DNA of 64,000 nt from Sphagnum compactum. Taxonomy: Eukaryota; Bryophyta; Sphagnopsida; Sphagnales. The stretch covers positions 17,972,304 through 18,036,303 of the forward strand of contig OZ234496.1 of the NCBI GenBank assembly GCA_965153455.1, given 5' to 3'. Below are positions 11,900 to 23,640 of this stretch, piece by piece. A program made the translations under genes and the position numbers. Every line of letters begins with the position of its first letter. Position 1 is the stretch's first letter. The notes beneath the pieces were generated by a model. It saw nothing but the letters and a program-made list of their open reading frames with translations. It did not search any database and had not been told where the DNA came from.

Positions 11900-12660
11900 C
11901 AGGCTTCAAGTTTTGCGCTTCACCATTTGTTGCCACAAATTTTTTATCACTGTATGTGGTTGAAAGCCCTCAACATCTGTAAGGAGTTGTCATTACAGAC
12001 CTGGCACATCCAGAGTAACTGGAAGAATGAAAATTCCGCAGCATGTGTTCTTAGACCCAGTCAGTGGCAGGTGGGAGGGGTGTAGGAAAAATAGGGAATT
12101 TATGAAAATCATGCAAACACACAGTTTTGGCAGTCTGAAATTTTTTATGTGAAAATTTTTAAGCTCATGATAATCATGCAAGCAATTTCTCAATACATAA
12201 ATCCAAAGATACTGAACATCAACTGAAGCATTTTCAGGTGAGCAGAATGTTTCTAATTTAGATTTTTTTTCATAGCTTAATGCATTCACCACATACTAGG
12301 ATTCTTGAAAAAATGTAATGCCAAGCATAAGGAGGTTCGTTGACAAGCTCAAATAAAATGCTACTAAATAGGAGCTGCACACACCCTTGACCTTGAGATC
12401 TTACAGCCAGACCGATGAGAAAGACAGACTTCTGATATCAACACTAATCAATGCAAGAATAACAGTAATCTTCAAACTGAGTTGGGTGTTCTCACAACTA
12501 GTTTTGAAAACTCCGGAAGCAAATTTTGTCATCCACTATCTACTGACATTCTTGAGATGCACAGTGGAGCCTGTGGAGGTGAGTTGATGAGCCAAAATGC
12601 AATGCCCGCTTGTCACTGCATAGGTGCAATTCAAGCACAACCTGAGTCTTCCTTTCCATC
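11900..12660. other. intergenic, nothing recognised
   Basis: Only short overlapping frames. Confidence 0.4.
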
Positions 12661-13179
12661 ATGCAGCTTAAACTTGGCATTGGCAAAATAATACCTAACA
12701 CTGTTCAAATCAACAGACAAACCAAGCAGCAACATCATGTGTTCGCATCTTACCAAACAATCTCCAGGCACCCCCTGCATTCGGGTACTAGCAATAAAAA
12801 CAGGAGACTCCTAGTGGATTCTGATGATCTCTTCAAGTATGGTGCTGCTACACCACATGCATTCAGGGTCCCCACAAAGGTGACATGGTTTGCTTGCACC
12901 CCTTCAATTCACATTTGTCAAGATAGGGTTTGCTCAAATTTCACATGTCCCAAAATCATCACATTTCCAAGAATCAAGAACACACCTGGAGTCTTCAACT
13001 GCTGCTGCTGCTACGATGGCACATACATTCAGAGCTGCCACAAAGGTGACAGGATCTCAATCCACTCAGTGATATCTGGTGCATTTTCAACAATGATCCC
13101 CATGCCCCATACACCTTTTCACCATTTTTCACATGGCTTGTCATGTTGCAGGGTTATAGTTGTTCTCCCATTGCCATGA
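12661..13179 (+). CDS. longest simple ORF in window, 172 codons, unrecognised
   Basis: ATG frame of 172 codons followed by an overlapping 115-codon frame (13160-13507). The composition is unusual for a protein (many His, Cys, Thr and Ser, including a CCCC run from CTG-type triplets). Two segments (about 12841-12885 and 13003-13050) share the words GCTGCTAC, GCATTCAG/ACATTCAG and CACAAAGGTGACA, so part of the openness comes from a local duplication. No domain, targeting peptide or splice pattern is recognised. It may equally be an untranslated or intronic part of a minus-strand transcript. Confidence 0.15.
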   Translation: MQLKLGIGKIIPNTVQINRQTKQQHHVFASYQTISRHPLHSGTSNKNRRLLVDSDDLFKYGAATPHAFRVPTKVTWFACTPSIHICQDRVCSNFTCPKIITFPRIKNTPGVFNCCCCYDGTYIQSCHKGDRISIHSVISGAFSTMIPMPHTPFHHFSHGLSCCRVIVVLPLP

Positions 13180-13507
13180 TAAAGGCAGCAACAAAGCCAA
13201 TTCAAGAAATCTTCACATCATGGGCTCCATCATTTCAGCAGAGCAGTTGTTAACAGCTCCACCAGACTGGCTAAACCAACCATGCAGGCAAGATGCAAGA
13301 AGAGAGAAGCTTACCACATACGATTCAGAAGCGGCTGACCATTTTGTTGAAATTAACTTGAAACAATACAGCTTTGGACTCAGTAACAGCACTACTAATT
13401 CATACTTCTCCATGATGAACACTCACATAGAGCTTGACCTGCTGAAAGATTTCCAGAGAAATTCAACAGGTACATTCTCCAGGTACTCTTGGAAACTTAA
13501 ACCCTAA

Positions 13508-14303
13508 TTGCTAAACATGGGTAAGAATATTAAGAACAAAATCATGGGTGCACAAATTTCATTGACAAGTAACATAATATGCAGATGCCGGAAAGATTGG
13601 CAGTCCAGAACTTGGGAAGAAGGCTCCTCGGCTGTGATGTGTTGGCTTTACCCACAATGGTATTGAGCAATCACCAGTCACCACCTATTCTATACCATCA
13701 CAGCTCTCTCATGCCTGCTCCCTTCTGGACCACAGTCTGATTCTCATTTACATGCACACAAAAAGCTACACCCAACTCAAGCCTACTAATCTTCTCCTCT
13801 CTGTCTGCTTTCTCCCATGAAAATCAGCATAATTTCCTCCTATACATTAACTGCTGCAATGCTCATCAGCATCAAGTTCAAACAAACCATATGCTATAGA
13901 ACATCTCTACCACATGCCCTAAGCACCATACTGGATTAAGCCCACCTAAATTAGAAGCGCAAAATTCAGGCTTATTAGCTGTGTGCACTAAAGCCCTAAC
14001 CAAAGAATCCAAGAAATAGGTGACTGCCAATATGGTGTTACTTAAGAACCAACTTCTCAGATCATCTCATGAAAAAAGAAACCCACCTAAAATGAAGACC
14101 CAACAACACCTTCGGCTCAACCCAAAAGCTGTGTATCACCATTTTTGGAAACCTTAAGCACAAAGAGAAAGCATCCAAAAGGCATCATGAAATTTTCTGG
14201 TAAGTGACTCTATCTCTCACCTCTGCTCTCCAGACATCCCTTCTCTAATCAAAGCAAGGACCATTGAAAGAACTACACAAATTGCTCCACGCGATGTTGA
14301 TGA
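13508..14303. other. intergenic, nothing recognised
   Basis: Pyrimidine-rich patches and no coding signal I trust. Confidence 0.4.
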
Positions 14304-14672
14304 TCACAACGCAAGAAATCGTTTTATTGCGAAGTGGTTCATCCATATCAAGCTGAGCGGATACGCACACAGAACACCAATAAGAGAGTCTTTCCCTTGA
14401 CATCCCCCAGTCGCAGGCAGGGGGAACGCTGGAATCGCCTTGTTGAAGGTTCCAGGCACCGGGCTGTCAATGATCTCTGCAAAGATGATACAAGATATGA
14501 CGGAAAAAATGGGCAACTTTCATGTGACCTTGGGGAGATTCAGCGCATGACTAATATCCAACCCATATTGAAGCTGAATAAACCACAAAGAACAAAGCAG
14601 TTCCCAATGGCACACTGCAACCAATTGCTAAAACGGAATTGTGAGACCTCTGATTTTTGGCACACACAATAG
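14304..14672 (+). other. coding-like segment, strand ambiguous
   Basis: About 122 plus-strand codons are open here with no suitable ATG at the start (the first in-frame candidate near 14334 is GTG), and 70 minus-strand codons are open over 14304-14516, preceded by an acceptor-like CATCTTTGCAG on that strand. GC and CpG content is higher than in the surroundings. The plus frame is rich in Arg, Asn, Gln and Lys; the minus frame is hydrophobic near its end. Only one strand, if either, can be real. This is an exon candidate without a recognised product. Confidence 0.2.
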
Positions 14673-14894
14673 TGCTGTTATCCTGGCCTGCGTGCAGAGC
14701 AAAGACCCAAAATCCACTGACCCGACTCGTGATCTTCTTACCCAATACATTATTTTCCATTATTATTAAGGCTGGCGCCTTCCTTGAAGTTCTTCAGTCA
14801 ATGTATTTAACAAGACTACTGGAAAGACTCTTTATTATTCCTTGGAATAGAAGGTTTCAGGCTCAGAAACTTAGGATATTTCATTAAAATCTTC

Positions 14895-15176
14895 CTATCG
14901 TATTACCCTCAATAACCTCATCAAACTTTGCTCAAATCGAAAATAAGTCCTGGATCTTCTGCCCGAAAGCACCGGATCGCAATCCGACACAGGATGACGA
15001 CCCGTGGAGACCGTACGTCCGGTGTGTCTCAAAACAGTTCCCCAACTCTCTGCAGTATTCAATTTGAGTGGAGCTCCAACATACCTCATCATACGGACCA
15101 CTTCAGACCTTCGAACACCAATGTCAAGAATCGAAGTAGAGAACCCTTGTCGCATCAATGATATCTGCCAGGTCAT
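14895..15176 (-). CDS. uncharacterised 93-codon ORF
   Basis: ATG frame on the minus strand with balanced, Arg/Val/Ser-rich composition and several CpG-containing codons, unlike the AT-rich flanks. No family recognised. Its first 53 bp overlap, in a different frame, the duplicated coding-like block at 15124-15240, so at most one of the two frames is translated there. Confidence 0.25.
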   Translation of the reverse strand: MTWQISLMRQGFSTSILDIGVRRSEVVRMMRYVGAPLKLNTAESWGTVLRHTGRTVSTGRHPVSDCDPVLSGRRSRTYFRFEQSLMRLLRVIR

Positions 15177-15500
15177 ATTCCAGGCACTCCATGACTACCG
15201 ATGTTGCTTCATATGCGTAGCACTGTCGATAGTCATGGAACGTATGGAATGTGAATAGCAAGATAAAAACCATTCTGAAGAACCAGACAACCAACTCTTA
15301 ACGGTCTCCTGGAAGTGGAAACTCTGTCTACAAAGTAATCAAACAAGATGTGCACTCGAAGACCCGAAAAACAAAAAACATCAAGAAACAGCACTGAAGA
15401 AAACTCGAATAACGCCACCAATATCTGGTAGATCATATTCCAAGCACTCCATGACCACCGTGCATTGCATTTTTTTTCTGCAACATTCGTAGTCATGGAA
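15124..15500 (-). repeat. direct pair of coding-like blocks, 260 bp apart
   Basis: Minus-strand copies 15124-15240 (39 codons with stop) and 15381-15500 (40 codons with stop) both start FHDY, share VVMECLEYDL followed by DI, and end at stops in corresponding positions. In the conserved core, four of five differences (CTG/TTG, GAC/GAT, CTG/CTA, ATC/ATT) are synonymous; one changes Ala to Pro. This suggests descent from a translated unit. The parent protein is not recognised. Possible diverged exon duplication or remnant of a repetitive coding element. Confidence 0.45.
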
Positions 15501-15639
15501 CGCATGGAAAGTGATCAGCCAGACAAAAACTTTTTTGGCTAGATCGCAAGAGAGACACCAACACCATCATCGTCTCTTTCTTTGCCAAAAGCGAAAGTGC
15601 ACCAGCAAAAACAATCTCAAAGTTAGCACCCCAAGAAGG

Positions 15640-15820
15640 AGCCATACTTCTCACTTCTTAACAAACACAGACAATACTCGAAATACGAAAGAAGCGGACT
15701 ACAAAAAGGAGCTACGCTCCAACTTAGAAGTACACTCCAAGAAGGAGTTGAGTTAAGACCCAACCTTTTTAACAACCAAAGACAATAACACAAATGCGAA
15801 AGAAAGGACATTACAATTCC
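15640..15820. repeat. duplicated 45-bp block, spacing about 111 bp
   Basis: Blocks at about 15660-15705 and 15771-15816 share AACAA..CA.AGACAATA, ACGAAAGAA/GCGAAAGAA and GGAC.A..AC. Between them are two GGAG(C/T)-centred short inverted pieces. Noncoding. Confidence 0.4.
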
Positions 15821-15939
15821 ATTCGAGCATCCAGAGACACAACTTGTGACCGAAGTCACGCGACATGCTGACTTGTCTGTCATCATGTGCGTCCATTCAT
15901 AGCCGTCTGAGGCAAAATTAGGTCAGAGAAAAAGCGGCG

Positions 15940-16200
15940 CAAACAGCAAGTAGTTTAGGGTTCGTATCATCATATAAGTTATTTTAGGTTTGGCGTATTT
16001 TAGGGTTGGCATGATGATGTAGGTTAATTCAGGTTTGGTATATTTCAGGTTTGGTGTAAATTAGGTTTGGTCTGATGTTAGGATCGAGTGGGCTTGGTAG
16101 GGTTTAGGATTGGTATAATTTAGGATCAGTGTATAGTCTTAGGATAATATAAGCTTCGTGTAATTTAGGAGAATTAAGGGTTAGTGCATTTTAGGTGATG
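15940..16200. repeat. degenerate TTTAGG/GTTTGGT low-complexity block
   Basis: Irregular repetition of TTTAGGTTTGGT(G/A)TA-like words. No fixed period; not a telomeric array. Confidence 0.55.
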
Positions 16201-18119
16201 TAACATACTTGAGATTTTATAAAATTATGTGCCCACCAAGAGGAGCTGATGGATCAAAATGAAGGCGATGGCCTGATACTTTGTGAGTCTGACTCACACT
16301 AACAAGGTTCTGAATTCTGAGTCTAAACTTGTTCTTGTGGTGTATGTTTCGGTTTGGCTGGAACAGACACAATCACCACTTTCATGTTGTGGAGTTTTCT
16401 TTGCAATCTTGTAGATGTGTAGAACCTCTAGGTTAGTAGTCACAGAGGCACAGGTGATGGCTGAAGTCTACATCCTTCACAGGAAACTTTCCTATAACCA
16501 GTAGAGTATTCTTCAGGTGAGCAGGGAAGGTCCATAGCCAATTTTTGAGGGATAAGCTTAATTTTGGAGCAAATCCACCTGGAGCAACACATCACATAAC
16601 AACCACCTTTTTCCTGGGGAATAGATCAGCCCCTTCACTAATCCATGCACCCCTGTTGAAGCCACGCTATAGTAATTAAGTGGAAGGAGAACAGCTCCCA
16701 ACTATAGTTTAGTTTCAAAGGACAAAGTCACATATCTAGACAAGGTTGAAATACAATCTCCTTCGATTTTCTATTCATTAGGGATATGGAGTTTAAGCTC
16801 TTTCTTGCTGGCTGAATAATTTGAGTGACTAAAAATTGACTGGGAAGTCAAAGGAGCAATGCCAATAGTAGGGGACAAGGCTATCCCCAGACACCAGGGG
16901 ACAGATGAAGGAAGAGTGGCTGTCTGTTTTCAGATCCTAGTTGCCCAAAGGGCAAAGAGTTGATATTGATGCAATGTTTGTAAATTATCTTCAAACATGT
17001 ACACTGTCTGCATCTGAAAAACTCCAGAAGGTCGTGAGAGAAGGTTCAGAGCAGGTTTGAAGGTCATTTAGAAGCCACTCCAAACTATCACTCAGTCACA
17101 CGCCCCCTTGGCTGGAATGCTTGGAGGACAGAGCGCATGCAGTCTCCGTTTCCTTCCCACAACTCTTGTGGTACTTGCACAGTCACAGCATAGACCTGCT
17201 TACCACATCAACACATTTAAAACACAGCTTGAGGAAGCCTGACAAAATATAAGAGTGTGATATGCTGCCCAAATAGACAATAAATATTAGGCAGGAAACA
17301 TCAGGCTTAGCAGAATTCCTAAAAGACCTCATTGACCACCTTTCTGTCAGTCAAAATCAACTTTGAAAGCAAGTGTCGTTGCTTGCCACGTGCATCAACA
17401 ATCAGCTCGACAATGTAGTCCCTGCAAAAACCCACCTCTTCCAACAATCCCATATTGGCTACCATACTCTCAGTGTGACAATTGAGCACAACACCAAGAT
17501 CAAATTACCACCTCAAATTTGCATTCTTAACCTGCTTGAAGGACTTTGCACTTGTATACACTTGTGTACAAAATGAAGTCAATATGAATGGCAGTAAATT
17601 TTTTGCATTTTAAAGTACCTGGAGTTGCTACCAGCTTCCCTCAGATCCACATTAAGAAGCTGTGCCTGTTTGAGATATACCCCATCCACTCAAGTCGATT
17701 CAATCACATGTACTTGCACAAAACTAGACAACTCCATGTAGAATGTGGAGGATGTAGAAGATTTTAAGAGAGGCATAGAAGCAAGGCCACACTGCAATGT
17801 CTGAGATGTGAAAAATGTTAACAGCAAGCACAGTGATGGAAACAGAAAGTTCAACAATGTTCAGGATGAATTTCACTTCAGATCATTTGTCTGTTGTGAT
17901 CCAAAGATCCTAATCAGCAATGATTTTTGAATTGATTTGCTGCAATAATCTCATGGTAGAAATTGACATTTTTTGTGAGTGGACAAGCAAGAGGTCTGAT
18001 ATTGAACATTGAGGCTTTGTTGCAGTTCACAGCAACAATATCAGCTTTAACACAAGTAGGATTCCCAGATAGAAGGGTTATCCAACAAGAGGTCTATTCA
18101 ATGGACTGTGTGAGCCTAC
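16201..18119. other. low-repeat region, no confirmed gene
   Basis: Sequence of higher GC than the window average, with T-rich tracts and AG dinucleotides on the minus strand of the kind seen in plant introns. It lies downstream of the minus-strand gene at 18.7-19.3 kb and may be its intron or 3' region. I cannot place exons. Confidence 0.3.
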
Positions 18120-18170
18120 CTTGTCAACAGAAGGAGCTTTCTCATAACGATTCATGATTGCCTTCCCAAC
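18120..18170 (-). CDS. possible internal exon, 17 codons
   Basis: A 51-nt segment bordered by GCTTGTTTGGACAG (acceptor-like) and GACAAG|GTAGGC (donor-like) on the minus strand. It encodes VGKAIMNRYEKAPSVDK in the only fully open frame I favour; the same frame stays open for about 29 codons upstream. It lies 0.6 kb downstream of the two-exon gene and could belong to it, but no continuous phase-consistent link was found. Confidence 0.3.
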
Positions 18171-18726
18171 CTGTCCAAACAAGCAATGCACATCACATTC
18201 CAGCAATAGCTGTAACATATCAAAGCTCTGTTGCAAGGTGTTTCGAAAATAGCTATATCATTTGGCATTAGGACATCTGTCTCTGTTCCTTTTGCTTCAT
18301 TCTCTACTTCAGATTCAATGGAGTTACACAAGCACATCTACTACGCACTTCTTCCGCAGATTTTGGAAGAGCTCCAGATGTTGCAGGACCACTGGTGACA
18401 GTCATGTTCAATTCGGCTACTTCTGGATCATGTGCCAAGACCTGCAATTCCACTCTAGGGTTATTCTTTCCCTTGTTCAAGGGTTAACAATGTCCCCATA
18501 CCTGCTGCACTCCCCCAGTTGCATTAATCGAAAATTAGATTCACAGGGAGGTTAACTGCAAGCTGCATGAAAATGTCACAACAATTCCTGGAGGAAGACA
18601 GAAGAATCATACTGTGGGTAAAGAGGTAGGCATAAGACCTCAATGCCGCGTACATGCTCAAGGAACCAAGATCCAGGATATGCATATTGATAACGTTGTG
18701 TTTGTACCCTAGTCAGTTCACACCTG

Positions 18727-19321
18727 TCAAAACCCCCTTCCCTCTCCCCCTGGTCTATTTAGCACATCCTGAATTGATTCCTGGTTCCCAAATCCTAAAT
18801 CTTGCTGAAATTTAGTCTGTGTTTGAAGGAGTTGTAAAATGCTGCATCCTTACTGCTCTGGCTTAAGGCTACGAGCAGCATGATGAGGTCCAATTAGGGT
18901 TTCCAAAAGATAATCAACACAAAACTTTCAAAACCCAAACTGGAACCACCGAGAAGAGATCTTCATGAACATCAAACTAATCTGGATCAGTTGATTACCT
19001 CGACTCGCCTGAGGATGATTGCAATTCCTCACATAATCCTGGTGGACACATAGAAAGAACAGAAGCCAACCCCAAAGCAACCCAACCAGCTCCAAGTCCA
19101 GCTCCAGATGATTCTAAACTGGACTGTGATCTTCCCGAGCTTGCTTCCAGACTGCAACTCCTAGCTCCCTTGCTGATCCAAGAACCGTAGCCTCGCGCTG
19201 ATGATCTGATGCGAGCTGACATAGCCCAATGATCAAGCAAATGGGTGTTGAACACTGATGGTAGCACGGCGCTTTGGAAGCACGACGCATGGAGGGATCG
19301 CTTCATCAGAATTGCATTCAT
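18727..19321 (-). CDS. two-exon candidate gene, organelle-targeted protein
   Basis: Exon 1 is 18999-19321: ATG at 19321 (MNAILMKRSLHASCFQ...), 107 codons plus 2 nt, ending TCG AG|GTAATC. Its first 70 residues are rich in Arg, Ser and Ala with almost no acidic residues, typical of a mitochondrial presequence. A hydrophobic segment (GLGAGWVALGLASVLSMC) follows, which could be a membrane anchor. Exon 2 begins at 18841 after GGATGCAG, 157 bp away, in matching phase, and runs 37 codons (LQLLQTQTKFQQ...) to TGA at 18727-18729. A G-run just before this stop, when skipped by one base, opens another 50 codons, so the 3' end is uncertain: real stop, indel or splice site. Product family not recognised. 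Confidence 0.45.
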
Positions 19322-21610
19322 GGTGATGCTCAAAGCTCTTCAGTACCAGACATTGAAAAGGTGAACTCTTGTGTTCCAATTTCTCAAAGGAAATTCTGAA
19401 AAACAGAATAATAATATTGTTATCTCTTGTGGATTTGATGATCAACATATTTGTTGGCTCTGCGGACATCAGACTATGGAATGATGTGGGTATCATTTAG
19501 TCCCACATTTGGCGGAATGTTGACCAATTGTTATTGAGCGAACTCTAGTTCATTTTCTGGTACCTTCATGGAACACTTCCTATTTGAAGTGTTGCTGGTT
19601 TTGGAGAGCTGTTCACCCTGAGCTACTGAGTGAACCGTGAGTCCATTTTCTAGTAACTTCATGCAACATTTCTTGTTTTAACTGTTGCTAGTTTGAAGTT
19701 AGAAATAAGGGCCAGAGCTATTATGTGACTTGTTTTCCTTCTTATGTGAGCAAGTCCTCCTTATGTAAGTACGATCTGTTGTTCATTAAAGATCACTCAA
19801 ATATCAACAACGGCATTGCCGTATTAAATTTTTTTACAAATTGACGTTTTAATAAGACGCAACTTCTACAAGTGAATATCATGTGCAGTTTTCGAAATAA
19901 AACTGCAATTGATGCTATGCTATTTTTAAGAGGGGAAATACTATGTTGCCAAAATCTCACACATGACCACATCATGTGAACCATCTTGATGCCAACATGA
20001 ACTTGCTGATTACATGTATTGTCTTTAAATACAATCCTAATACCCATGAAGATTACTTTACAAAATCGCCAAGATGTTTGTCATTTAGGTTTAGAAATTA
20101 TGGCTGTATCGAAACAAAACAAATGCCCTCACAAGATTGAAATCGTCACATCAATGATTGGACCAAAACTAGAAATGCTAATCATGTCATAGTAGAATTC
20201 CATATGTAATGTACTTCATTCCAATTAGGCATCCCATAAGAAAACACAAAACTAAATGGCTTGTTGAATCAGTTAATTCCCAAGCTGGACTTCAGTCAAA
20301 ACTTTCAAAAATACTCAAGGATTTACATCATTATTATATGCAAATCAATTGAAGCCTTCTGGCAGCACATACTAGAGCTAAATAACATCAATAGCCAAAG
20401 ACTATCAACTGCTACCCAAATTGCCTACTATCGCTCTAGGGTTAGAAATCTTCTGTCTATGAGGAGCTAAACCACCCATTTCCATTCTCTGTTTGAGCAC
20501 TGCAGATATGGAAACCCTCAAATTTCTCCTAATCTTTTGAACTCCTTGCTGACATGATCTTTGCTGATGGCCTTATTCCAAGTTTTGGTCCAGGTTCCCA
20601 CATGATAAGACTTTGACAAAAGATGTCTAATCATGACTCACACTAATTGCATTATTATCTGACCAATTTTAAGATTCAAACTGCATGAGCCATGTGGTTA
20701 TTCCCAATAAATCATGAACACGCAGAAATTTTGTCAACATTTGGTCCACAAACGTTGTAGTCCTTTAGTCTATGGCATTGAACGATGCCATTTGCCCATG
20801 GTTTGGGTAAACAAGCAGTTTCTAATACAGGTCAATGAGCAATTCCTCTTAATCTTCTTTGGCTTAGTAGAAGACATTTGTCATCACTCAAGTATACCAG
20901 CCCATCTTTACATCAAAAGACAAGGACTTAGGTGTTTGCAATTCCCACCTTACATATGGCACTAATGCAATCCCAATGGTGGCCCCAGATATTTCCACAG
21001 CACTTTGTTATACTGTAGTGTGACAAAAAAACTTGGGCACACAATAATCAGAACAAGGAACACATATATTAAATGGTAGAGCCTATCTCAGAATTACCCA
21101 TTGGCTTTGAGCTAGAAGCCACCTAAATTCTTGCTATCACCAATAATGAAAGGCTTGAGGTTTCTAGGGGGTAGATCACAACTCCTCATTGATTGTTTCA
21201 CAAGTTTGACAAAGAACCATAACCCCCTTTCATGATCCACATTGTAAAATTTGACAGAATGTGATTGTTATTTAGAGTTCCCATAATTAGGGTGTTCTCT
21301 CATGATATGCAAATCAATAACATTCACACACAAATTGACCCGACACACACACATTGAGAAGATTACAGACCATTCTTGAGACCCCTAAGATCTTTATCAT
21401 CCCCTCATCATCAACCTTCAAATCCACCTCTTAAACTAAATTCACGTCTATCGAAATACATGGTGCAGCAGATTACTCCGTATTTCTTTTACAACCAAAT
21501 CTAGCCTTATTCTTCTTTCTTCTCTCCTCTCCATCCCCCAAAAATCAATCCCCATCCCCCCCCCCCCCACTTATTTGCCTTCTTGTTCTTCTTAAAGCCA
21601 ACTCCACAAC
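19322..21610. other. intergenic, includes putative promoter side of the 19.3-kb gene
   Basis: No repeat or gene recognised. Nothing resembling a clear TATA box could be tied to the ATG at 19321. A C-homopolymer (14 C) lies at about 21557-21570. Confidence 0.4.
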
Positions 21611-21615
21611 AAGAA

Positions 21616-22429
21616 TGTCACAACCCCACTTTGAGGCAAAGTGTGAGGATGAAAATCACACTCCCAAAAGTGGGAACTTGGAGTCCTCCGGGATTCCCAA
21701 AAATTCAGAGCTTGATCGCAGGGGCCAAAACACCTCGCATTGAAGTGTTCTTTATACCGTTGAAAAAGTCTTGAAGAGTAGATGTCGAAACTGGCCTTGC
21801 ATGAGCCATCAAATATCTGCAGCACAAGTTATGGTCGAAAAAAGGGCCGGGAGTCAAACTGGCAGTTTGATTCCCGACCACTAAAAGTCGGGAATCGACC
21901 CGATATTGGTGCGTGCAGGTAGAGTGCAACACACCGTTGGAAAGCTCTTGAGGAGAGCTATAAGATTTCTTCAAACCTCATCCCAATCGGAGGTCTAAGC
22001 TGGGAGTTATAAGCTTCCAAAGTCCCGGGAGTACAAACCGGGACAATTTCGGGACTCCTCATTGGGAGTCCCGGGACAAAAAGCCATTCGGATGCGGGTG
22101 CCGCGGGCGAACGTAGAGAATACTATATGGGGGAAGGTGGTGGCTTCCCCCGAGTCCGGACCGTGGTGAGTCTTGTGAGTCTAGAGTTGCCCGTGGCTTG
22201 TCCTGGGTGCTCCAGAAAGTGAACTAACCAACTTGTTGGTTGGTTTTGATGCAGGTTCGAGTAAGTAAGTAAGCTTGTCACTCTTCCTAGTCCCATCCCG
22301 AAGCTTCAACACGCCCCTCTACCCCTTTTAGTGCTGAAGGTTGGGAGCGTGCCTCGAGTCCCTCACTTTTCCGCAACTTGAGCAAGTTAGCCCCATCTTG
22401 GGACTAACTAGGGACTTGGGAGCGCTTCA
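21616..22429. mobile_element. probable solo LTR, 814 bp, GC-rich
   Basis: The segment starts TGTCACAACCCC and ends GCGCTTCA, that is TG...CA. It is flanked by identical pentamers AAGAA at 21611-21615 and 22430-22434, as expected for the target duplication of an LTR retrotransposon. It is clearly richer in G and C (phrases such as GTCCCGGGAC and GGGTGCCGCGGGCG) than both flanks. There are no internal coding domains. Terminal inverted homology beyond TG/CA is weak, so the borders need a second copy for proof. Confidence 0.5.
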
Positions 22430-22434
22430 AAGAA

Positions 22435-22754
22435 TTCCACCAACTCCCCATTGCTTGGCAGCTCCCTTACCTCACATTCAATCAGTGTCCCGTAATATCC
22501 ACTCCAGCTCACTCATTCCAAATAAAAGAAAATGACACAAAACATAAAAACCATAAACACCACCGCATATCCACAACCCCTTTTCCTTGTATTCGTTGTC
22601 ATCGTGCGTAAACACCCCCAACCAAAAACATGAGACTTTTCCTTGTTCACATCCAAACCCTAAAATTAAAAATTTGTTACAATAGGGTTTTAACTGTTTG
22701 TTTCAAAATACAAGGCAAATGGCTAATAACCAGGTCGAAACCACATTCACATTG
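22435..22754. other. intergenic, nothing recognised
   Basis: Spacer between the solo LTR and the foldback left arm. Confidence 0.4.
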
Positions 22755-23045
22755 GTATTATCACAATGAAGAATGGATGAAGAACATCTTTGGTTCGGTC
22801 CAACTTTTTTATAGTGGGGATGTGCAAGTCCACCATTTCCAAGTAACGAAATGCGGCCCTTTATTTCCCTCCATTTTTTGGATTCTTTCCTTTTCTTTCT
22901 ATTTTCATAAAAACAACCAATTATTTCCAATTTTAAAAAAATGATATGCCCACTCATTTTTTTGAGTCATTTAATATTAGTCTTATTCTAGAATTAGGGG
23001 TTCATTTGAGATTATAGATTTTTCTCAACATCATTTCATTTCTTC
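22755..23045 (+). repeat. left outer arm of a 4.5-kb foldback
   Basis: About 290 bp that reappears inverted at 26965-27270. Shared landmarks in order: ACATTGGTA, GAATGGATGAA(G/A)AACAT, GGGATGTGC(A/G)AGTCCACCATTT, ATTTTTTGGATTC, GGTCATTTAATAT-like, and GAATTAGGGGTTCA followed by GAGATTATAGATTTT. Similarity is high but with many substitutions, so the arms diverged for some time. Frames crossing it are short and not conserved between arms. Confidence 0.8.
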
Positions 23046-23122
23046 TTTGTTTATTTATAACATTTCACATTGAAAGAGGCAATTTTTTTTTTCATTCTCT
23101 TTTTTTCTTGTCTCCTTTTTGT

Positions 23123-23640
23123 TGTATCTATCGAAACCCTAGCCGTTGAAAATCTTGATGTTTGCAATACTTGTAACGGGTGAACCGGCACCCACATTGG
23201 TAAAAACCCTGAAATTTTTTACGATGCTTCTAACCCTGGTAAATATGGTATCCTTAATACTAAATAAGTACCCCTAGTTTATATGGTGACGAAAAGTTTT
23301 GGAAATAGAAATTTCATGCAGCCAATGGGAAGGCTCAGCGTGCATTTGACAATACATATTACAAAATTACAATTACAAACTACATTTCCAAAACCTCTTT
23401 ATATATGACATTCCGCATGTATCTATCAAGACCCTGGCCGTTGAAAATCTTGATGTTTGCACTACTTGTGAAAGGTGAACCGGCACCTACACTGGTAAAA
23501 ACCCTAAAAAATTTTAGGATGCTTCTAACCCTGGTAAATATGGCATCCTTAATACTAAATAAGTACCCCCAGTTTATATGGTGACGAACAGTTTTAGAAA
23601 TAAAAAATTTCATGCAGCCAATGGGAAGGCTCAGCATGCA
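23123..23640 (+). repeat. direct duplication, 295-bp period
   Basis: Copies 23123-23344 and 23418-23640 share TGTATCTATC, GCCGTTGAAAATCTTGATGT, GGTGAACCGGCACC, CTTCTAACCCTGGTAAATAT, AGTTTATATGGTGACGAA and TGCAGCCAATGGGAAGGCTC. It is present only on the left side of the foldback, not mirrored on the right, so it arose or arrived after the arms formed, or marks a separate insertion. Confidence 0.85.
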
